In this document: positions 26,943 to 37,535 of the stretch, piece after piece
How the letters are laid out: each line of letters starts with the position of its first letter
Numbering within the stretch: position 1 is the first letter of the stretch
Made by a program: the position numbers and the translations under genes
Assembly: GCA_004535785.1 (NCBI GenBank)
Contig: SPIB01000002.1
Span: 182,333 to 226,318, forward strand
Length of the DNA stretch: 43,986 nt
Reading direction: 5' to 3'
From: Gammaproteobacteria bacterium LSUCC0112
GTDB taxonomy: Bacteria; Pseudomonadota; Gammaproteobacteria; Pseudomonadales; Pseudohongiellaceae
Notes under the pieces: model-generated
The model's input: only the letters and a program-made list of their open reading frames with translations
What the model was told of the DNA's origin: nothing
Databases searched by the model: none

Positions 26943-29273
26943 TTAGCGTGGAGGCGCTGGCGCCAACACTTCGCGGCTGCCATTGCTTCCCATTTCCGAC
27001 ACAACGCCGGCTGCTTCCATGGATTCAATCATACGCGCAGCGCGGTTGTATCCGATACGCAATTTACGTTGCACGGCTGAAATCGACGCTTTGCGTGACT
27101 CAGTGACAAAGGCAACTGCCTCATCATAAAGCGCGTCGTCCTCTTCACCTTCGCCGTCACCGCCGCCCATGTGCCCCATGTTCATGTCGCGTTCTTCAAC
27201 GCCTTGTGTAATTTCATCGATATAGACCGGTTCACCACGGGATTTCCAGTCAGCAACAACGCGATGCACTTCCTCATCACTGACAAACGCACCGTGCACC
27301 CGTTTGGCCAGACCACCGCCGGGCGGCAAAAACAGCATATCTCCGTGGCCAAGGAGCTGCTCGGCGCCGCCTTCACCCAAAATGGTGCGGGAATCGACTT
27401 TTGATTGCACCATAAACGACAGCCGCGTCGGAATGTTGGCTTTGATAAGCCCGGTCAGCACATCCACCGACGGACGTTGTGTGGCAAGAATCAAATGGAT
27501 ACCAGCAGCGCGTGCTTTTTGGGCGATACGGGCTATCAGTTCCTCAACTTTTTTGCCAACGACCATCATCATGTCGGCCAGTTCGTCAACAATCACCACG
27601 ATGGTAGGCAGAGGCTCGAGTGCGGGTGCTGTCTGATCGTCCTGCAGGATCATGGGGTCGGGACGCCATATCGGATCAAAAATCGGGGTGCCCTCTTTGA
27701 TGGCATCTTCCACCTTTTTGTTGAACCCGGCCAGATTACGCACCCCCAGTGCGGACATCAGTTTGTAGCGACGTTCCATCTCGGCAACGGACCAACGCAA
27801 GGCATTGGCGGCATCCTTCATGTCGGTAACAACCGGTGTCAGCAAGTGCGGGATGCCGTCATAGACGGACAGTTCCAGCATTTTGGGATCGATCATGATC
27901 ATGCGCACGTCTTTCGGAGACGACTTGTAGAGCAAGCTCAGAATCATCGCATTGATACCAACGGATTTACCTGAACCGGTGGTACCCGCTACCAGCAAGT
28001 GTGGCATTTTCGCCAGATCTACCACCACGGGTTTACCGACGATATCGTGACCGAGTGCCATGCTCACCGGGGATTGTGCTTTGTCAAATTCCTGCGATGA
28101 CAGAACTTCGCTGAACAGAATAATTTCACGGTGTTCGTTGGGTATTTCGATACCAATCACCGTTTTTCCCGGAATAACTTCAACAACGCGCACACTGACT
28201 ACGGCGAGCGAACGCGCCAGATCTTTGGCCAACCCGGTTACACGACTGGCCTTGATACCCGGTGCGGGCTGCACTTCAAAGCGCGTAATCACCGGGCCGG
28301 GATTGACCGCAGTCACTTCGATATCGATGCCAAAGTCCTGGAGTTTTAGTTCCAGCAACCGCGACATGGCTTCCAGAGAGTCTGTTGAATAGCCCTTGAA
28401 GGCGGTTTGTTTTTTTTCGTCCAGCAGGCTGATAGCCGGTAATTCGCCGGGTGATTCTGCCTTGAACAGCTTGCCCTGCCGTTCCTTTTCTACCCGGGGG
28501 CTGCGCTCAATGGGCGCTGCCAACACAGGCTCAATGCGCGGTGGCGTGCGTTTTTTGTCTTTCTCGATACGCACATCCATGGCGCGTTTACGTTTTTCCA
28601 GACCTTCTTTGACCTTTTCAGATTCCTCGCGTTTTTCTTGCCAGCTACGCACTGCATCTTTGGCAAGATCGTAGGCCTGCAAGGTCCATAGTCCGGTTTT
28701 GTCGACCACCATTAACCATGAGATTTCGAAACAAACGGTCAGGCCGAACAGGAATAACGCCAGAAAAATCAAGGTGCTGCCAAGAATCGCAAACACCGGG
28801 ACACTGGCATTTGCCATGGCGTTGCCTATCCAGCCACCGGCCGGCCAGGTAAAGTCTGCCGGCATGGCAAAATGCAGGGTTGCCAATGTACAGGCGCCGA
28901 CTGCCAGCAAAGTGATACCAACCACACGGATCGCCAGCATACGCCATGACAGGTTGCGGTCGGTCTCCTGTTGCCTGAACAAAGAAAAAATGCGAAATCC
29001 CAACGCCACGGGGAAGATATACGCGAAGTATCCAAACATGTGCAGCAGCACATCGGCTGTCCAGGCACCCATTTTGCCGACAGCATTCTCAACCTGATTG
29101 CCCGACCCGGTGGTGGTAAAACCCGGATCCGCGGGTGAGTAAGTCATCAGGGAGATCAGCAGTACCAGTCCAATCAGGAAAGCAATAATCAACGATCCCT
29201 CGCGCGCGATGCGTTGCGAAAGCCCCGTTAATCTTTCGTCCGGCTCTGTTTTTTTTCTGGAGGCATTTTTCAA
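26943..29273 (-). CDS. ftsK: DNA translocase FtsK
   Basis: 776 residues. Four N-terminal membrane helices (about 27-46, 72-100, 115-135, 150-185) target the division septum, a short charged linker (about 200-300, much shorter than in E. coli) follows, and then the RecA-like motor with Walker [16 protein letters not shown], Walker [14 protein letters not shown] and [18 protein letters not shown]. The end (about 705-770) is the gamma winged helix that reads KOPS sites and activates XerCD, with [38 protein letters not shown] has no clear ribosome site. First gene of ftsK-lolA-rarA-crcB-serS-cysG, divergent from trxB. Confidence 0.96.
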   Translation of the reverse strand: MKNASRKKTEPDERLTGLSQRIAREGSLIIAFLIGLVLLISLMTYSPADPGFTTTGSGNQVENAVGKMGAWTADVLLHMFGYFAYIFPVALGFRIFSLFRQQETDRNLSWRMLAIRVVGITLLAVGACTLATLHFAMPADFTWPAGGWIGNAMANASVPVFAILGSTLIFLALFLFGLTVCFEISWLMVVDKTGLWTLQAYDLAKDAVRSWQEKREESEKVKEGLEKRKRAMDVRIEKDKKRTPPRIEPVLAAPIERSPRVEKERQGKLFKAESPGELPAISLLDEKKQTAFKGYSTDSLEAMSRLLELKLQDFGIDIEVTAVNPGPVITRFEVQPAPGIKASRVTGLAKDLARSLAVVSVRVVEVIPGKTVIGIEIPNEHREIILFSEVLSSQEFDKAQSPVSMALGHDIVGKPVVVDLAKMPHLLVAGTTGSGKSVGINAMILSLLYKSSPKDVRMIMIDPKMLELSVYDGIPHLLTPVVTDMKDAANALRWSVAEMERRYKLMSALGVRNLAGFNKKVEDAIKEGTPIFDPIWRPDPMILQDDQTAPALEPLPTIVVIVDELADMMMVVGKKVEELIARIAQKARAAGIHLILATQRPSVDVLTGLIKANIPTRLSFMVQSKVDSRTILGEGGAEQLLGHGDMLFLPPGGGLAKRVHGAFVSDEEVHRVVADWKSRGEPVYIDEITQGVEERDMNMGHMGGGDGEGEEDDALYDEAVAFVTESRKASISAVQRKLRIGYNRAARMIESMEAAGVVSEMGSNGSREVLAPAPPR

Positions 29274-29433
29274 AATTTATCAGTCGCCTGCGTAGTCTAG
29301 TTAATTTCATTTCGCGTTCTGCTCGCGCCATCATAATCAATTTTAAAGGGCAGCGGAACCCGCGTTTTGCGTTGCTGCGCAGCATATCACAGAGAATCTG
29401 TTGTAAACCCGCTTGATAAAGACAAGCGCGCCA

Positions 29434-30436
<1,003 letters not shown>

Positions 30437-30444
30437 GGTCTGTG

Positions 30445-31182
30445 ATGCCGGCACCGTATTGGCTGACAAGTGATTCGATCGATTTCCCGGATGTCAGCCT
30501 GGCGGCAGAAGATCCGCCCGGGCTGCTGGCGGTCGGCGGTGATTTGAGTCCCGAGCGACTGTTGGCAGCCTATGCCCAAGGCATATTTCCCTGGTTTACG
30601 CGCAATTCACCGATGTTATGGTGGAGTCCTGATCCGCGCATGGTGATGCGACCGGGTGATGTACACGTTTCCAACAGCATGCGTAAGTTGATTCGCCAAC
30701 AGAAATTCAGTAACTCACCGCTGAAAGTCACCATGGATACAGCCTTTTCAGACGTCATTCGACTGTGTGCTGAGCTGCGTGAAAAACAGGATGGTACCTG
30801 GATAACACCGGAGATGCAGGCAGCCTATCTGACACTTCATAGGTTGGGACACGCACATTCATTGGAGGTGCGACAGGATGGCAAACTGTTGGGTGGGCTC
30901 TATGGTGTGAGTCTGGGTGGGCTGTTCTTTGGTGAGTCCATGTTCGGTATGGCGCCCAATGTCTCAAAGCTGGCGTTTATCGCGCTGGCGCTGCAATTAC
31001 AGCGCTGGGGTTATCAATTGATTGACTGTCAGTTGCCCACAGATCATCTGGCCAGTCTGGGCGCTTCGCCAATGCCTCGTGCAGATTTTGTCGCCGAATT
31101 GAGTGCGGTCAGCACGCATCAGGGCCGTTCCGGTCGATGGCATTTTGAAGATGACGTGTTTGCCGGCTTGTTCCCCGGATAG
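30445..31182 (+). CDS. aat: Leucyl/phenylalanyl-tRNA--protein transferase
   Basis: Adds Leu or Phe from charged tRNA to the N-terminus of proteins that begin with Lys or Arg, creating an N-degron for ClpS/ClpA. 245 residues from ATG 30445, eight bases after TAAGG. Motifs: [54 protein letters not shown] and [15 protein letters not shown], all typical of the family. The readers of its product, clpS and clpA, are encoded less than 3 kb away. In Pseudomonas I recall an arginyltransferase gene between aat and infA; there is none here. Confidence 0.96.
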   Translation: MPAPYWLTSDSIDFPDVSLAAEDPPGLLAVGGDLSPERLLAAYAQGIFPWFTRNSPMLWWSPDPRMVMRPGDVHVSNSMRKLIRQQKFSNSPLKVTMDTAFSDVIRLCAELREKQDGTWITPEMQAAYLTLHRLGHAHSLEVRQDGKLLGGLYGVSLGGLFFGESMFGMAPNVSKLAFIALALQLQRWGYQLIDCQLPTDHLASLGASPMPRADFVAELSAVSTHQGRSGRWHFEDDVFAGLFPG

Positions 31183-31200
31183 TCCCACCGTAATTGCCCT

Positions 31201-31229
31201 TTGCCAATCCCTGATAAATCAGGCAAAAT
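31201..31229 (+). promoter_or_regulatory. Predicted infA promoter with palindromic spacer
   Basis: TTGCCA (31201-31206), a 17-base spacer and CAAAAT (31224-31229). The palindrome CCTGAT-aa-ATCAGG (31210-31223) fills most of the spacer and ends right at the -10 box. The start point would be near 31236, about 29 bases before the ATG, giving infA its own promoter in addition to read-through from trxB-aat. Confidence 0.5.
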
Positions 31230-31264
31230 GCGCGCTCAATTTTCGCAGCGGGATACTCTGTTTA

Positions 31265-31483
31265 ATGTCCAAAGAAGACCAGATTGAAATGGATGGTGAA
31301 GTGGTTGATACCCTTCCCAATACCATGTTCCGGGTAAAACTGGAAAACGGCCATATCGTAACCGCTCATATCTCCGGCAAAATGCGCAAGAACTACATTC
31401 GTATTCTGACTGGCGACATGGTGAAGGTAGAGCTGACGCCGTATGACCTGACCAAAGGGCGCATCACCTACCGCGCACGTTAA
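31265..31483 (+). CDS. infA: Translation initiation factor IF-1
   Basis: 72 residues, the standard size. A single S1/OB-fold: [38 protein letters not shown] and KGRITYRAR are all conserved. It blocks the ribosomal A site during initiation with IF-2 and IF-3. The frame is open far upstream, but the ATG at 31265 gives exactly the family start MSKEDQIE. The ribosome site is weak. Convergent with clpA. Confidence 0.97.
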   Translation: MSKEDQIEMDGEVVDTLPNTMFRVKLENGHIVTAHISGKMRKNYIRILTGDMVKVELTPYDLTKGRITYRAR

Positions 31484-31509
31484 GCGCGGCAGGTCACCAC
31501 TCGAGTCCG

Positions 31510-31528
31510 GCTCAGCTCAATGCTGAGC
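31510..31528. terminator. Possible hairpin between the convergent infA and clpA ends
   Basis: GCTCAGC (31510-31516) and GCTGAGC (31522-31528) pair exactly around TCAAT, overlapping the clpA stop. No T run follows on either strand, so termination is doubtful. Confidence 0.3.
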
Positions 31529-33803
31529 TCAATTCCTTGCCCTCTGATTTTTTCTGTTTGCTGCGCATCTCCAGTTTTACTTCGTCATTCAATATAGACA
31601 CCAGCACTTCCCCGCCATCACTCAAGCTGCCAAACAGGATTTCTTCTGCGAGGGCCTTTTTGAGTTTTTCCTGGATAAGTCGTGCCATGGGTCTCGCCCC
31701 CATCAGTGGGCTGTAACCATGTTCCGCGAACCATTCACGTGCTGATTCATCCACAACCAGCGTGACCTTTTTGTTATCCAGTTGCACCTGCAGTTCCACC
31801 AGAAACTTGTCTACAACGGTTCTGATGGTATCGGAACCCAGCGGTCCAAACTGCACAATGGCATCTAGCCGGTTACGGAATTCCGGGCTGAAACTGCGCT
31901 TGATGACTTCCATGCCATCGCTGCTGTGGTCCTGATGGGTAAACCCGATGCTGGCGCGCGACATCTCCTGAGCGCCGGCATTGGTGGTCATGATCAGGAT
32001 GACATTGCGGAAGTCAGCCTTTCGACCATTGTTGTCCGTCAGTGCGCCATGATCCATGACTTGCAGCAGCAGGTTAAAGACATCCGGATGCGCCTTTTCA
32101 ATTTCGTCTAGCAACAACACACAATGCGGGTGTTTGCTGACTGCTTCCGTTAACAATCCACCCTGATCAAACCCGACATAACCGGGGGGGGCGCCAATCA
32201 ATCGCGACACGGTATGCCGTTCCATGTATTCGGACATATCAAAGCGCAGCAGTTCAATACCCATGATGCGGGCCAGCTGCCGGCTGACTTCGGTTTTACC
32301 AACGCCAGTGGGCCCGGAGAACAAATAGGAGCCGATGGGTTTGTCCGGATTGCCCAGCCCTGCACGTGACAACTTGATGGCAGTGGCCAACGAGCCGATG
32401 GCTTCATCCTGCCCAAATACCACCATTTTGAGGTTGGTCTCCAGCGAACGCAGCGACTGCACATCGGACGTCGTCACATGTTGCGGTGGAATCCGCGCAA
32501 TGGCGGCTACCACGCGTTCCATGTCTGACGCCTGAATCAGCTTTTTGCGTTTGCTTTCCGGTTGGAGGCGCTGCCAGGCACCGGCCTCATCAATAACATC
32601 GATGGCTTTGTCCGGCATAAAACGATCGTTGATGTATTTGCCCGCCAGTTCAGAGGCGGCACGCAATGCGCTATCGCTGTAACGCAGTTCGTGGTGTTCC
32701 TCGAAACGGGACTTCAGGCCTTTAAGAATCTTGTAGGTGGTTTCGACATCGGGCTCTTCCACATCGATTTTCTGGAAGCGTCGCGACAAGGCGCGATCCT
32801 TTTCAAAAATACCGCGATATTCCTGATAGGTTGTTGAGCCTACACAACGTAATTCACCGGTGGTGAGGATGGGTTTCAGCAAATTGGAGGCGTCCATCAC
32901 CCCGCCGGATGCAGCGCCGGCACCAATGATGGTATGAATTTCATCAATAAACAGAATGGATTTCGGGTTCTTTTTTAATTCGCCGAGCAGGTTTTTGAAA
33001 CGTTTTTCAAAGTCCCCGCGGTATTTGGTGCCGGCCAGCAGCGCCCCAAGGTCCAGAGAATAAATGATGTTATCTTTGAGTACATCAGGTACCTGCTGCT
33101 CTTCGATCATGCGCGCAAGTCCTTCAATCACGGCGGTTTTACCCACTCCGGATTCACCGGTCAGCAGCGGGTTGTTTTTTCGCCGTCGGCACAGGACCTG
33201 AATAACGCGCAGCACTTCCTTTTCGCGGCCGATCAGAGGATCGATTTTTCCTTGTCTGGCTAGCTCGTTCAGGTTGGTCGTGTAACTTTCCAGTGCGCTG
33301 ACGGCAGCCGGGCTTTCATCTTCCCGGTTTTCCTGTGCTGGATTGTCTGGACGAGGTTCATTGCCAAGTTGTCGACTGATGCCGTGGCTGATGTAATTGA
33401 CGATATCCAGTCGGGCAATATCCTGCTGACTGAGCAGATAAACTGCCTGACTTTCCTGTTCACTAAAAATGGCCACCAGCACATTGGCGCCGGTAACTTC
33501 CTGTCGGCCAGATGACTGCACGTGAAACACGGCACGTTGCAAAACACGCTGAAAACCCAGTGTGGGTTGTGTATCGCGATCAGTTTCCAGTGCCGGTACT
33601 TTGGGTGTAGTGGCGTCGATATAGTCACTCAATCCAATACGCAAGCGACCGGGGTCTGCACCGCAGTTGATCAACACATCAAGCGCGACATCATTGTCGA
33701 GAAGCGCCAGCAACAAGTGCTCAACGGTCATGTATTCATGACGTTTTTCCCTGGCGGTGTTAAACGCGGCACTCAGCGTCAATTCCAGATCCCGGCTCAG
33801 CAT
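31512..33803 (-). CDS. clpA: ATP-dependent Clp protease ATP-binding subunit ClpA
   Basis: 763 residues from the ATG at 33803, which follows GAGGAGGG; E. coli ClpA has 758. The N-domain (1-145) docks ClpS. The first AAA+ module has Walker [16 protein letters not shown] and Walker [15 protein letters not shown]; the second has [17 protein letters not shown] and [20 protein letters not shown], then sensor residues [10 protein letters not shown]. As a hexamer it unfolds proteins into ClpP, which is not in this window. It lies 93 bases after clpS and should be co-transcribed with it. Confidence 0.96.
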   Translation of the reverse strand: MLSRDLELTLSAAFNTAREKRHEYMTVEHLLLALLDNDVALDVLINCGADPGRLRIGLSDYIDATTPKVPALETDRDTQPTLGFQRVLQRAVFHVQSSGRQEVTGANVLVAIFSEQESQAVYLLSQQDIARLDIVNYISHGISRQLGNEPRPDNPAQENREDESPAAVSALESYTTNLNELARQGKIDPLIGREKEVLRVIQVLCRRRKNNPLLTGESGVGKTAVIEGLARMIEEQQVPDVLKDNIIYSLDLGALLAGTKYRGDFEKRFKNLLGELKKNPKSILFIDEIHTIIGAGAASGGVMDASNLLKPILTTGELRCVGSTTYQEYRGIFEKDRALSRRFQKIDVEEPDVETTYKILKGLKSRFEEHHELRYSDSALRAASELAGKYINDRFMPDKAIDVIDEAGAWQRLQPESKRKKLIQASDMERVVAAIARIPPQHVTTSDVQSLRSLETNLKMVVFGQDEAIGSLATAIKLSRAGLGNPDKPIGSYLFSGPTGVGKTEVSRQLARIMGIELLRFDMSEYMERHTVSRLIGAPPGYVGFDQGGLLTEAVSKHPHCVLLLDEIEKAHPDVFNLLLQVMDHGALTDNNGRKADFRNVILIMTTNAGAQEMSRASIGFTHQDHSSDGMEVIKRSFSPEFRNRLDAIVQFGPLGSDTIRTVVDKFLVELQVQLDNKKVTLVVDESAREWFAEHGYSPLMGARPMARLIQEKLKKALAEEILFGSLSDGGEVLVSILNDEVKLEMRSKQKKSEGKELSSALS

Positions 33804-33896
33804 AAGACAACCCTCCTCACGGTTTGCAGTTGCGCCACAATCAGCCAACTGCACAAGGTACTGCATGGTTACTACATTAGCGCACTTCAACACAGA

Positions 33897-34247
33897 TCAT
33901 GAATCTATTTCCAGATCGCATAACAATGGTTGCTGATTCTCTCTGGAAAACTCATTCACCTGATTGACCTTTGTTTCGGCGACATCCCGGCTGTAGACGC
34001 CACATACGGCTCTGCCTTCAGTATGCACTTTCAGCATCACGCGGGTGGCCGTTTCCACATTCAGATGGAAAAACTTGATCAACACACCCACCACAAATTC
34101 CATAGGTGTGTAGTCATCATTCATCAGAACAACTTTGTACATGGGCGGTTTTGCCAACTGCGGTCGAGTCAGTTCGGCAGCCACGCCTCTGTCATCATCG
34201 GGCTGCTGCCCAGGTGTGCCGGGTGTATGTAAATGGATCTCTTGCAT
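33897..34247 (-). CDS. clpS: ClpS, N-degron adaptor for ClpAP
   Basis: Binds proteins with N-terminal Leu, Phe, Trp or Tyr and hands them to ClpA. The core [20 protein letters not shown]...[27 protein letters not shown] is complete; the Asn-Asp-Asp and Met residues of the binding pocket and the His of VHTEG are present. The start is uncertain: ATG 34247 (116 residues), 34265 and 34322 are in frame, none with a good ribosome site. I use 34247 as nearest to the usual length. Divergent from cspD, as in E. coli. Confidence 0.93.
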   Translation of the reverse strand: MQEIHLHTPGTPGQQPDDDRGVAAELTRPQLAKPPMYKVVLMNDDYTPMEFVVGVLIKFFHLNVETATRVMLKVHTEGRAVCGVYSRDVAETKVNQVNEFSRENQQPLLCDLEIDS

Positions 34248-34391
34248 GTTCAAATTACCCGTCATGACGCTGGTGATACCACACATAAGATCGGACTGCG
34301 TATCCGTTTCTTTCAGTAACATATTGGTGCTAATGCCTTTTCTTCAAGTGAACAATTTGTGTTTTTTAGTCTAATGCCTTATTACAGAGTG

Positions 34392-34419
34392 TTGCAAACA
34401 GACAAAAATGGTGAATAAT
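34392..34419 (+). promoter_or_regulatory. Predicted cspD promoter
   Basis: TTGCAA (34392-34397), a 16-base spacer and AATAAT (34414-34419), giving a leader of about 100 bases before the cspD ATG. The leader contains a small hairpin GGGTC-aaca-GACCC (34464-34477). The rest of the 34248-34391 stretch would hold the clpS promoter, which I cannot place. Confidence 0.4.
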
Positions 34420-34524
34420 ACGGACCCAAAGGGACAGAAAGATCAGTTAAGGACCAACACTCAGGGTCAACAGACCCGACGTGTAACAATTAAAATAAAA
34501 CTATACGTGCAATGGAGTAATACG

Positions 34525-34743
34525 ATGGCTACGGGACAAGTTAAGTGGTTCAATAATGCCAAAGGTTTTGGTTTTATACTTCCTGACGATGGTGGTGGTG
34601 ATTTGTTCGCACACTATTCTGCCATCGGAATGGATGGATACAAAACCCTGAAGGCTGGACAGCCAGTCACGTTTGAAACTATCGAGGGCCCTAAAGGCTT
34701 ACATGCAACCAATATAAAAACCTCGGGTCAACCGCAAGCCTGA
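34525..34743 (+). CDS. cspD: Cold-shock-like protein CspD
   Basis: 72 residues. One cold-shock domain with the RNA/DNA-binding motifs KWFNNAKGFGFI (RNP1) and DLFAHYSAI (RNP2), followed by GYKTLKAGQPVTFETIEGPKG. FNNAKGFGFI and the place next to clpS identify it as CspD, which in E. coli is made in stationary phase and inhibits replication. GGAG lies eight bases before the ATG at 34525. The leader is about 100 bases if the predicted promoter is right. Confidence 0.94.
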   Translation: MATGQVKWFNNAKGFGFILPDDGGGDLFAHYSAIGMDGYKTLKAGQPVTFETIEGPKGLHATNIKTSGQPQA

Positions 34744-34747
34744 CAAC

Positions 34748-34780
34748 ACGGCGGGGGTTCTGATTCAGAGCTCCCGCCGT
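34748..34780 (+). terminator. GC-rich hairpin after cspD
   Basis: ACGGCGGGGG (34748-34757) pairs with CTCCCGCCGT (34771-34780), ten pairs with one G-T, starting four bases after the cspD stop. It lacks the T run of an ordinary intrinsic terminator; a C-rich stretch follows. The remaining bases to 34971 show no gene I can support. Confidence 0.4.
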
Positions 34781-34971
34781 CACCCCCACCCCCCGCTATT
34801 ACATCGTCGCCGAATGCCGGGCATGTCCGCAAGGTGGCACCTGAGCAGAGTGGTCTCCGATAAAACGCACCACGCTGGCGATCATTACTGGCAGGCGTCG
34901 AGTATAGCACCGCAACTTTCAGACAACATCCGTCGCGCGGTGAAGGTCATCAATAAGCTATACTGCCGGAC

Positions 34972-35565
34972 ATGCCGCAACTTATTCTGTTTAACAAACC
35001 ATTTGATGTGTTATCGCAATTTACGGGCGCTGATGCCGGAAAAACACTTGCGCATTTTATTGATGCGCCGGGCTTCTATCCCGCCGGGCGATTGGACAAA
35101 GACTCGGAGGGCCTGCTTTTACTGACCGATTGTGGAGAAATACAAGCCAGAATCAGTGACCCAACCTTCAAGATGCCGAAAACCTACTGGGCGCAGGTTG
35201 AAGGCATCATCAGTGATGATGCGCTTCAGCGTTTATCCGCTGGTGTGCAACTCAATGACGGCCCTACCCGTCCGGCTCTTGCCAGCAAGCTGGCAACACC
35301 AGCACTTTGGAACCGGATGCCCCCGATCAGAGTCCGCAAACATATTCCGGACAGCTGGTTGTCGCTGACCATCAGTGAGGGACGCAACCGTCAGGTCCGG
35401 CGCATGACAGCGGCTGTCGGCTTTCCTACCCTGAGACTAGTTCGTTACTGTATTGGAGAGTGGACGGTGGAGGGATTGCAACCTGGCGAGTGGCGCATAA
35501 TCACGCTGCCTGAGCAGTGGTGGCGAGATGCCCCGATGGCGGCACGTCGAGTGTCAATGCGTTAA
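34972..35565 (+). CDS. rluE: 23S rRNA pseudouridine synthase RluE
   Basis: 197 residues of the RsuA/RluB/E/F family, without the N-terminal S4 domain, as expected for RluE. The catalytic Asp lies in GRLDKDSEGLLLLTDCG; KTYWAQVEG and SEGRNRQVRRMTAAVGFPTLRLVR are family motifs. In E. coli RluE modifies U2457 of 23S rRNA. It stands next to nudJ-mnmA in E. coli; here the moa genes come between. The stop overlaps the stop of convergent moaE within TTAA. Confidence 0.93.
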   Translation: MPQLILFNKPFDVLSQFTGADAGKTLAHFIDAPGFYPAGRLDKDSEGLLLLTDCGEIQARISDPTFKMPKTYWAQVEGIISDDALQRLSAGVQLNDGPTRPALASKLATPALWNRMPPIRVRKHIPDSWLSLTISEGRNRQVRRMTAAVGFPTLRLVRYCIGEWTVEGLQPGEWRIITLPEQWWRDAPMAARRVSMR

Positions 35566-36059
35566 TCGACGCTGGTCCAACGTTCGGCAGCACGGTAGTC
35601 GGACTCGCGACTGGCAACCCATTCACTGTGAGCCCCCGCTACCTGTTTTTTCCAGAATGGTGCTGAGGTTTTCAGGTAATCCATGATGAATTCAGCGGCT
35701 TCAAATGCTGCTGAACGATGGGCGCTGCTGGTGACAACCAACACGATCTGATCAGTTGGCAACAAGGTACCAACGCGGTGAATGATACGGATTGCTTGCA
35801 GGGGCCAACGAACTGCAGCTTTTTGCGCGATCGTGGTTAACGCCTGTTCGGTCATGCCCGGATAGTGTTCAAGTGTCAGGGTCTGTTGCTCTCCGGTGTG
35901 CATCTGCCCTTGGGTGACATCACGCACCAGACCACTGAAACAGACAATCGCACCGGGATTTACCGATTGTTGCCTCGCCAGCCCATATTCGGCAGCGAGG
36001 TCAAAGTCGTTGGTCTGTACGCTGATATGCAGATGTGGTTGCTGTGCGTTTTCACTCAT
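35562..36059 (-). CDS. moaE: Molybdopterin synthase catalytic subunit MoaE
   Basis: 165 residues. Converts cyclic pyranopterin monophosphate to molybdopterin using sulfur carried by MoaD. Motifs: GAIVCFSGLVRDV, LEHYPGMTE, RVGTLLPTDQIVLVVTSSAHRSAAFEAAEFIMDYLKTSAPFWKK with the conserved Arg, His and active-site Lys. It is the last gene of moaC-moaD-moaE, 14 bases after moaD. The three form one minus-strand unit; moaA and moaB are not in the window. Confidence 0.95.
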   Translation of the reverse strand: MSENAQQPHLHISVQTNDFDLAAEYGLARQQSVNPGAIVCFSGLVRDVTQGQMHTGEQQTLTLEHYPGMTEQALTTIAQKAAVRWPLQAIRIIHRVGTLLPTDQIVLVVTSSAHRSAAFEAAEFIMDYLKTSAPFWKKQVAGAHSEWVASRESDYRAAERWTSVD

Positions 36060-36073
36060 GGCGTCATCTGTCC

Positions 36074-36325
36074 TTAACCGCCCGTCATCGGGGGAAAAAA
36101 TGCTACTTCTTCATCGCCATGCAACAAGGCAGAACGATCAGCCACCTGTTGGTTGACGGCAATCAGTACCTGCGTATTGTCATCCAGTTGCTGCCAGGCC
36201 TGACCGCGTTGTGCCAGGTGGTGCACCAGATCTGCAACGGTTCTGACACTTTCTGGTATCAGCAGCTGCTCGGAAGACTGGCCCACTGCCTCTCGAATAC
36301 TGGCAAAGTATTGAATATTCAACAT
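36074..36325 (-). CDS. moaD: Molybdopterin synthase sulfur carrier subunit MoaD
   Basis: 83 residues, ubiquitin-like fold. It ends FFPPMTGG, with the Gly-Gly tail that is adenylated and thiocarboxylated by Moe[15 protein letters not shown] at the N-terminus and [11 protein letters not shown] are typical. It overlaps the end of moaC by seven bases. Confidence 0.95.
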   Translation of the reverse strand: MLNIQYFASIREAVGQSSEQLLIPESVRTVADLVHHLAQRGQAWQQLDDNTQVLIAVNQQVADRSALLHGDEEVAFFPPMTGG

Positions 36326-36807
36326 GTGGCTACATTCTCGCGGTAATGACCGGATTTGCCACCGGACTTTTCCAACACCCGAATGTTATGGATCACCATG
36401 CCCCGATCTACGGCTTTACACATATCGTAAATCGTGAGTGCCGCCACGGATGCTGCCGTCAAAGCTTCCATTTCTACACCGGTTTTGCCATCCACTGCAC
36501 AGGTCGCGCTGATCATTACGCGATGTTGGATCGCATCCATTTTAAAATCGACGGTCACCTTGGTTAACATCAACGGGTGACATAAAGGAATCAGGTCAGC
36601 ACACTTTTTTGCAGCCTGAATGCCCGCAATTCTGGCGACGGCCAGCACATCACCTTTTTTGTGAGCGCCGTCAGTAATCAGCCGAAATGTCTCAGGCAAC
36701 ATATGCACCTCAGCGGCAGCTGTTGCAACTCGCGATGTAACCGCCTTGTCGCCGATATCAACCATGCGGGCACTGCCCCGCTCATCCAGATGTGTCAGTT
36801 GTGACAT
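36319..36807 (-). CDS. moaC: Cyclic pyranopterin monophosphate synthase MoaC
   Basis: 162 residues. Forms cPMP from 3',8-cyclo-GTP, the second step of molybdenum cofactor synthesis. Motifs: [42 protein letters not shown], and [31 protein letters not shown], with the family's active-site His, Lys and Asp. AGGAG lies seven bases before the ATG. First gene of moaCDE. I see no Mo-cofactor riboswitch in the 195 bases upstream, which also serve nudJ. Confidence 0.96.
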   Translation of the reverse strand: MSQLTHLDERGSARMVDIGDKAVTSRVATAAAEVHMLPETFRLITDGAHKKGDVLAVARIAGIQAAKKCADLIPLCHPLMLTKVTVDFKMDAIQHRVMISATCAVDGKTGVEMEALTAASVAALTIYDMCKAVDRGMVIHNIRVLEKSGGKSGHYRENVATC

Positions 36808-37002
36808 GCAGACTCCTGCGTTTTGGGTTTACCTGGCCTTTCGGCAATTCTGTCAGGCCTCATTATGACTGCAAATCTGGATGAAGTGGAGGCGCTGTCG
36901 GGCGAATTCCGTTAAACTGCGCCCCGTTATGGCGCCAAGGTGCAATGCAGTCAATTCTGCCCGCACTGCGCCACCACGCTCCTATTGAGATAATGATCAA
37001 CA

Positions 37003-37482
37003 ATGACCTGGTATCCACATAAAACAGTCGCCGTGGTGGTAGAACAGATAGTGACTACCGATAACGGCCATGCATCTGCCTCGCCGCGGCGATTTCTGAT
37101 GGTCGAAGAAATTGTACAGGGCCAGCATGTGTTTAATCAGCCGGCGGGCCATCTTGATGCAGGCGAGACCCTCTTTGAGGCGGCTGTGCGGGAAGCCTTG
37201 GAAGAAACGGCATGGCATGTGGAATTGACCGCGTTCCTCGGCCTGTATCAGTACATTTCGCCGGAAAACCATGAAAGTTATATCCGCAGTTGTTTTATCG
37301 CCCGGGCGGTGTCCTTTGACGCGCACAGAGCGCTCGATACCGACATTGTTGCAACACACTGGATGACGCTGGAAGACATCACTGCCCGGGCGGCACAACT
37401 GCGCAGTCCGGTTGTGCTCAAGGTGCTGCATGATTATTGCAATGGGCAACTATTTCCCTTGGACGTCATCAAAACCCTGTAG
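37003..37482 (+). CDS. nudJ: Phosphatase NudJ (Nudix hydrolase)
   Basis: 159 residues. Nudix box GHLDAGETLFEAAVREALEETAW fits the consensus except that the Gly near its end is Ala. E. coli NudJ hydrolyses thiamine pyrophosphates and nucleoside di- and triphosphates. FNQPAGHL and YFISP-like YQYISPENHESYIRSCF match the NudJ group. The start MTWYPHKTVAVVVE matches the family start. mnmA follows after 53 bases, in the order nudJ-mnmA-hflD-purB known from E. coli. Confidence 0.93.
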   Translation: MTWYPHKTVAVVVEQIVTTDNGHASASPRRFLMVEEIVQGQHVFNQPAGHLDAGETLFEAAVREALEETAWHVELTAFLGLYQYISPENHESYIRSCFIARAVSFDAHRALDTDIVATHWMTLEDITARAAQLRSPVVLKVLHDYCNGQLFPLDVIKTL

Positions 37483-37535
37483 ATCGATAACTTTGGCAAT
37501 ACTCGACTTAATTTTCCAGAACAGACAAGCCTGAC

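Noticed and set aside
26943-29273. Mobile-element FtsK/TraB-type translocase
   Set aside because: Four N-terminal membrane helices, the gamma domain and the lolA/trxB neighbours identify the chromosomal division protein.
36808-37002. Molybdenum cofactor riboswitch before moaC
   Set aside because: I see only short chance pairings such as GCGCC/GGCGC and not the conserved core of that riboswitch.
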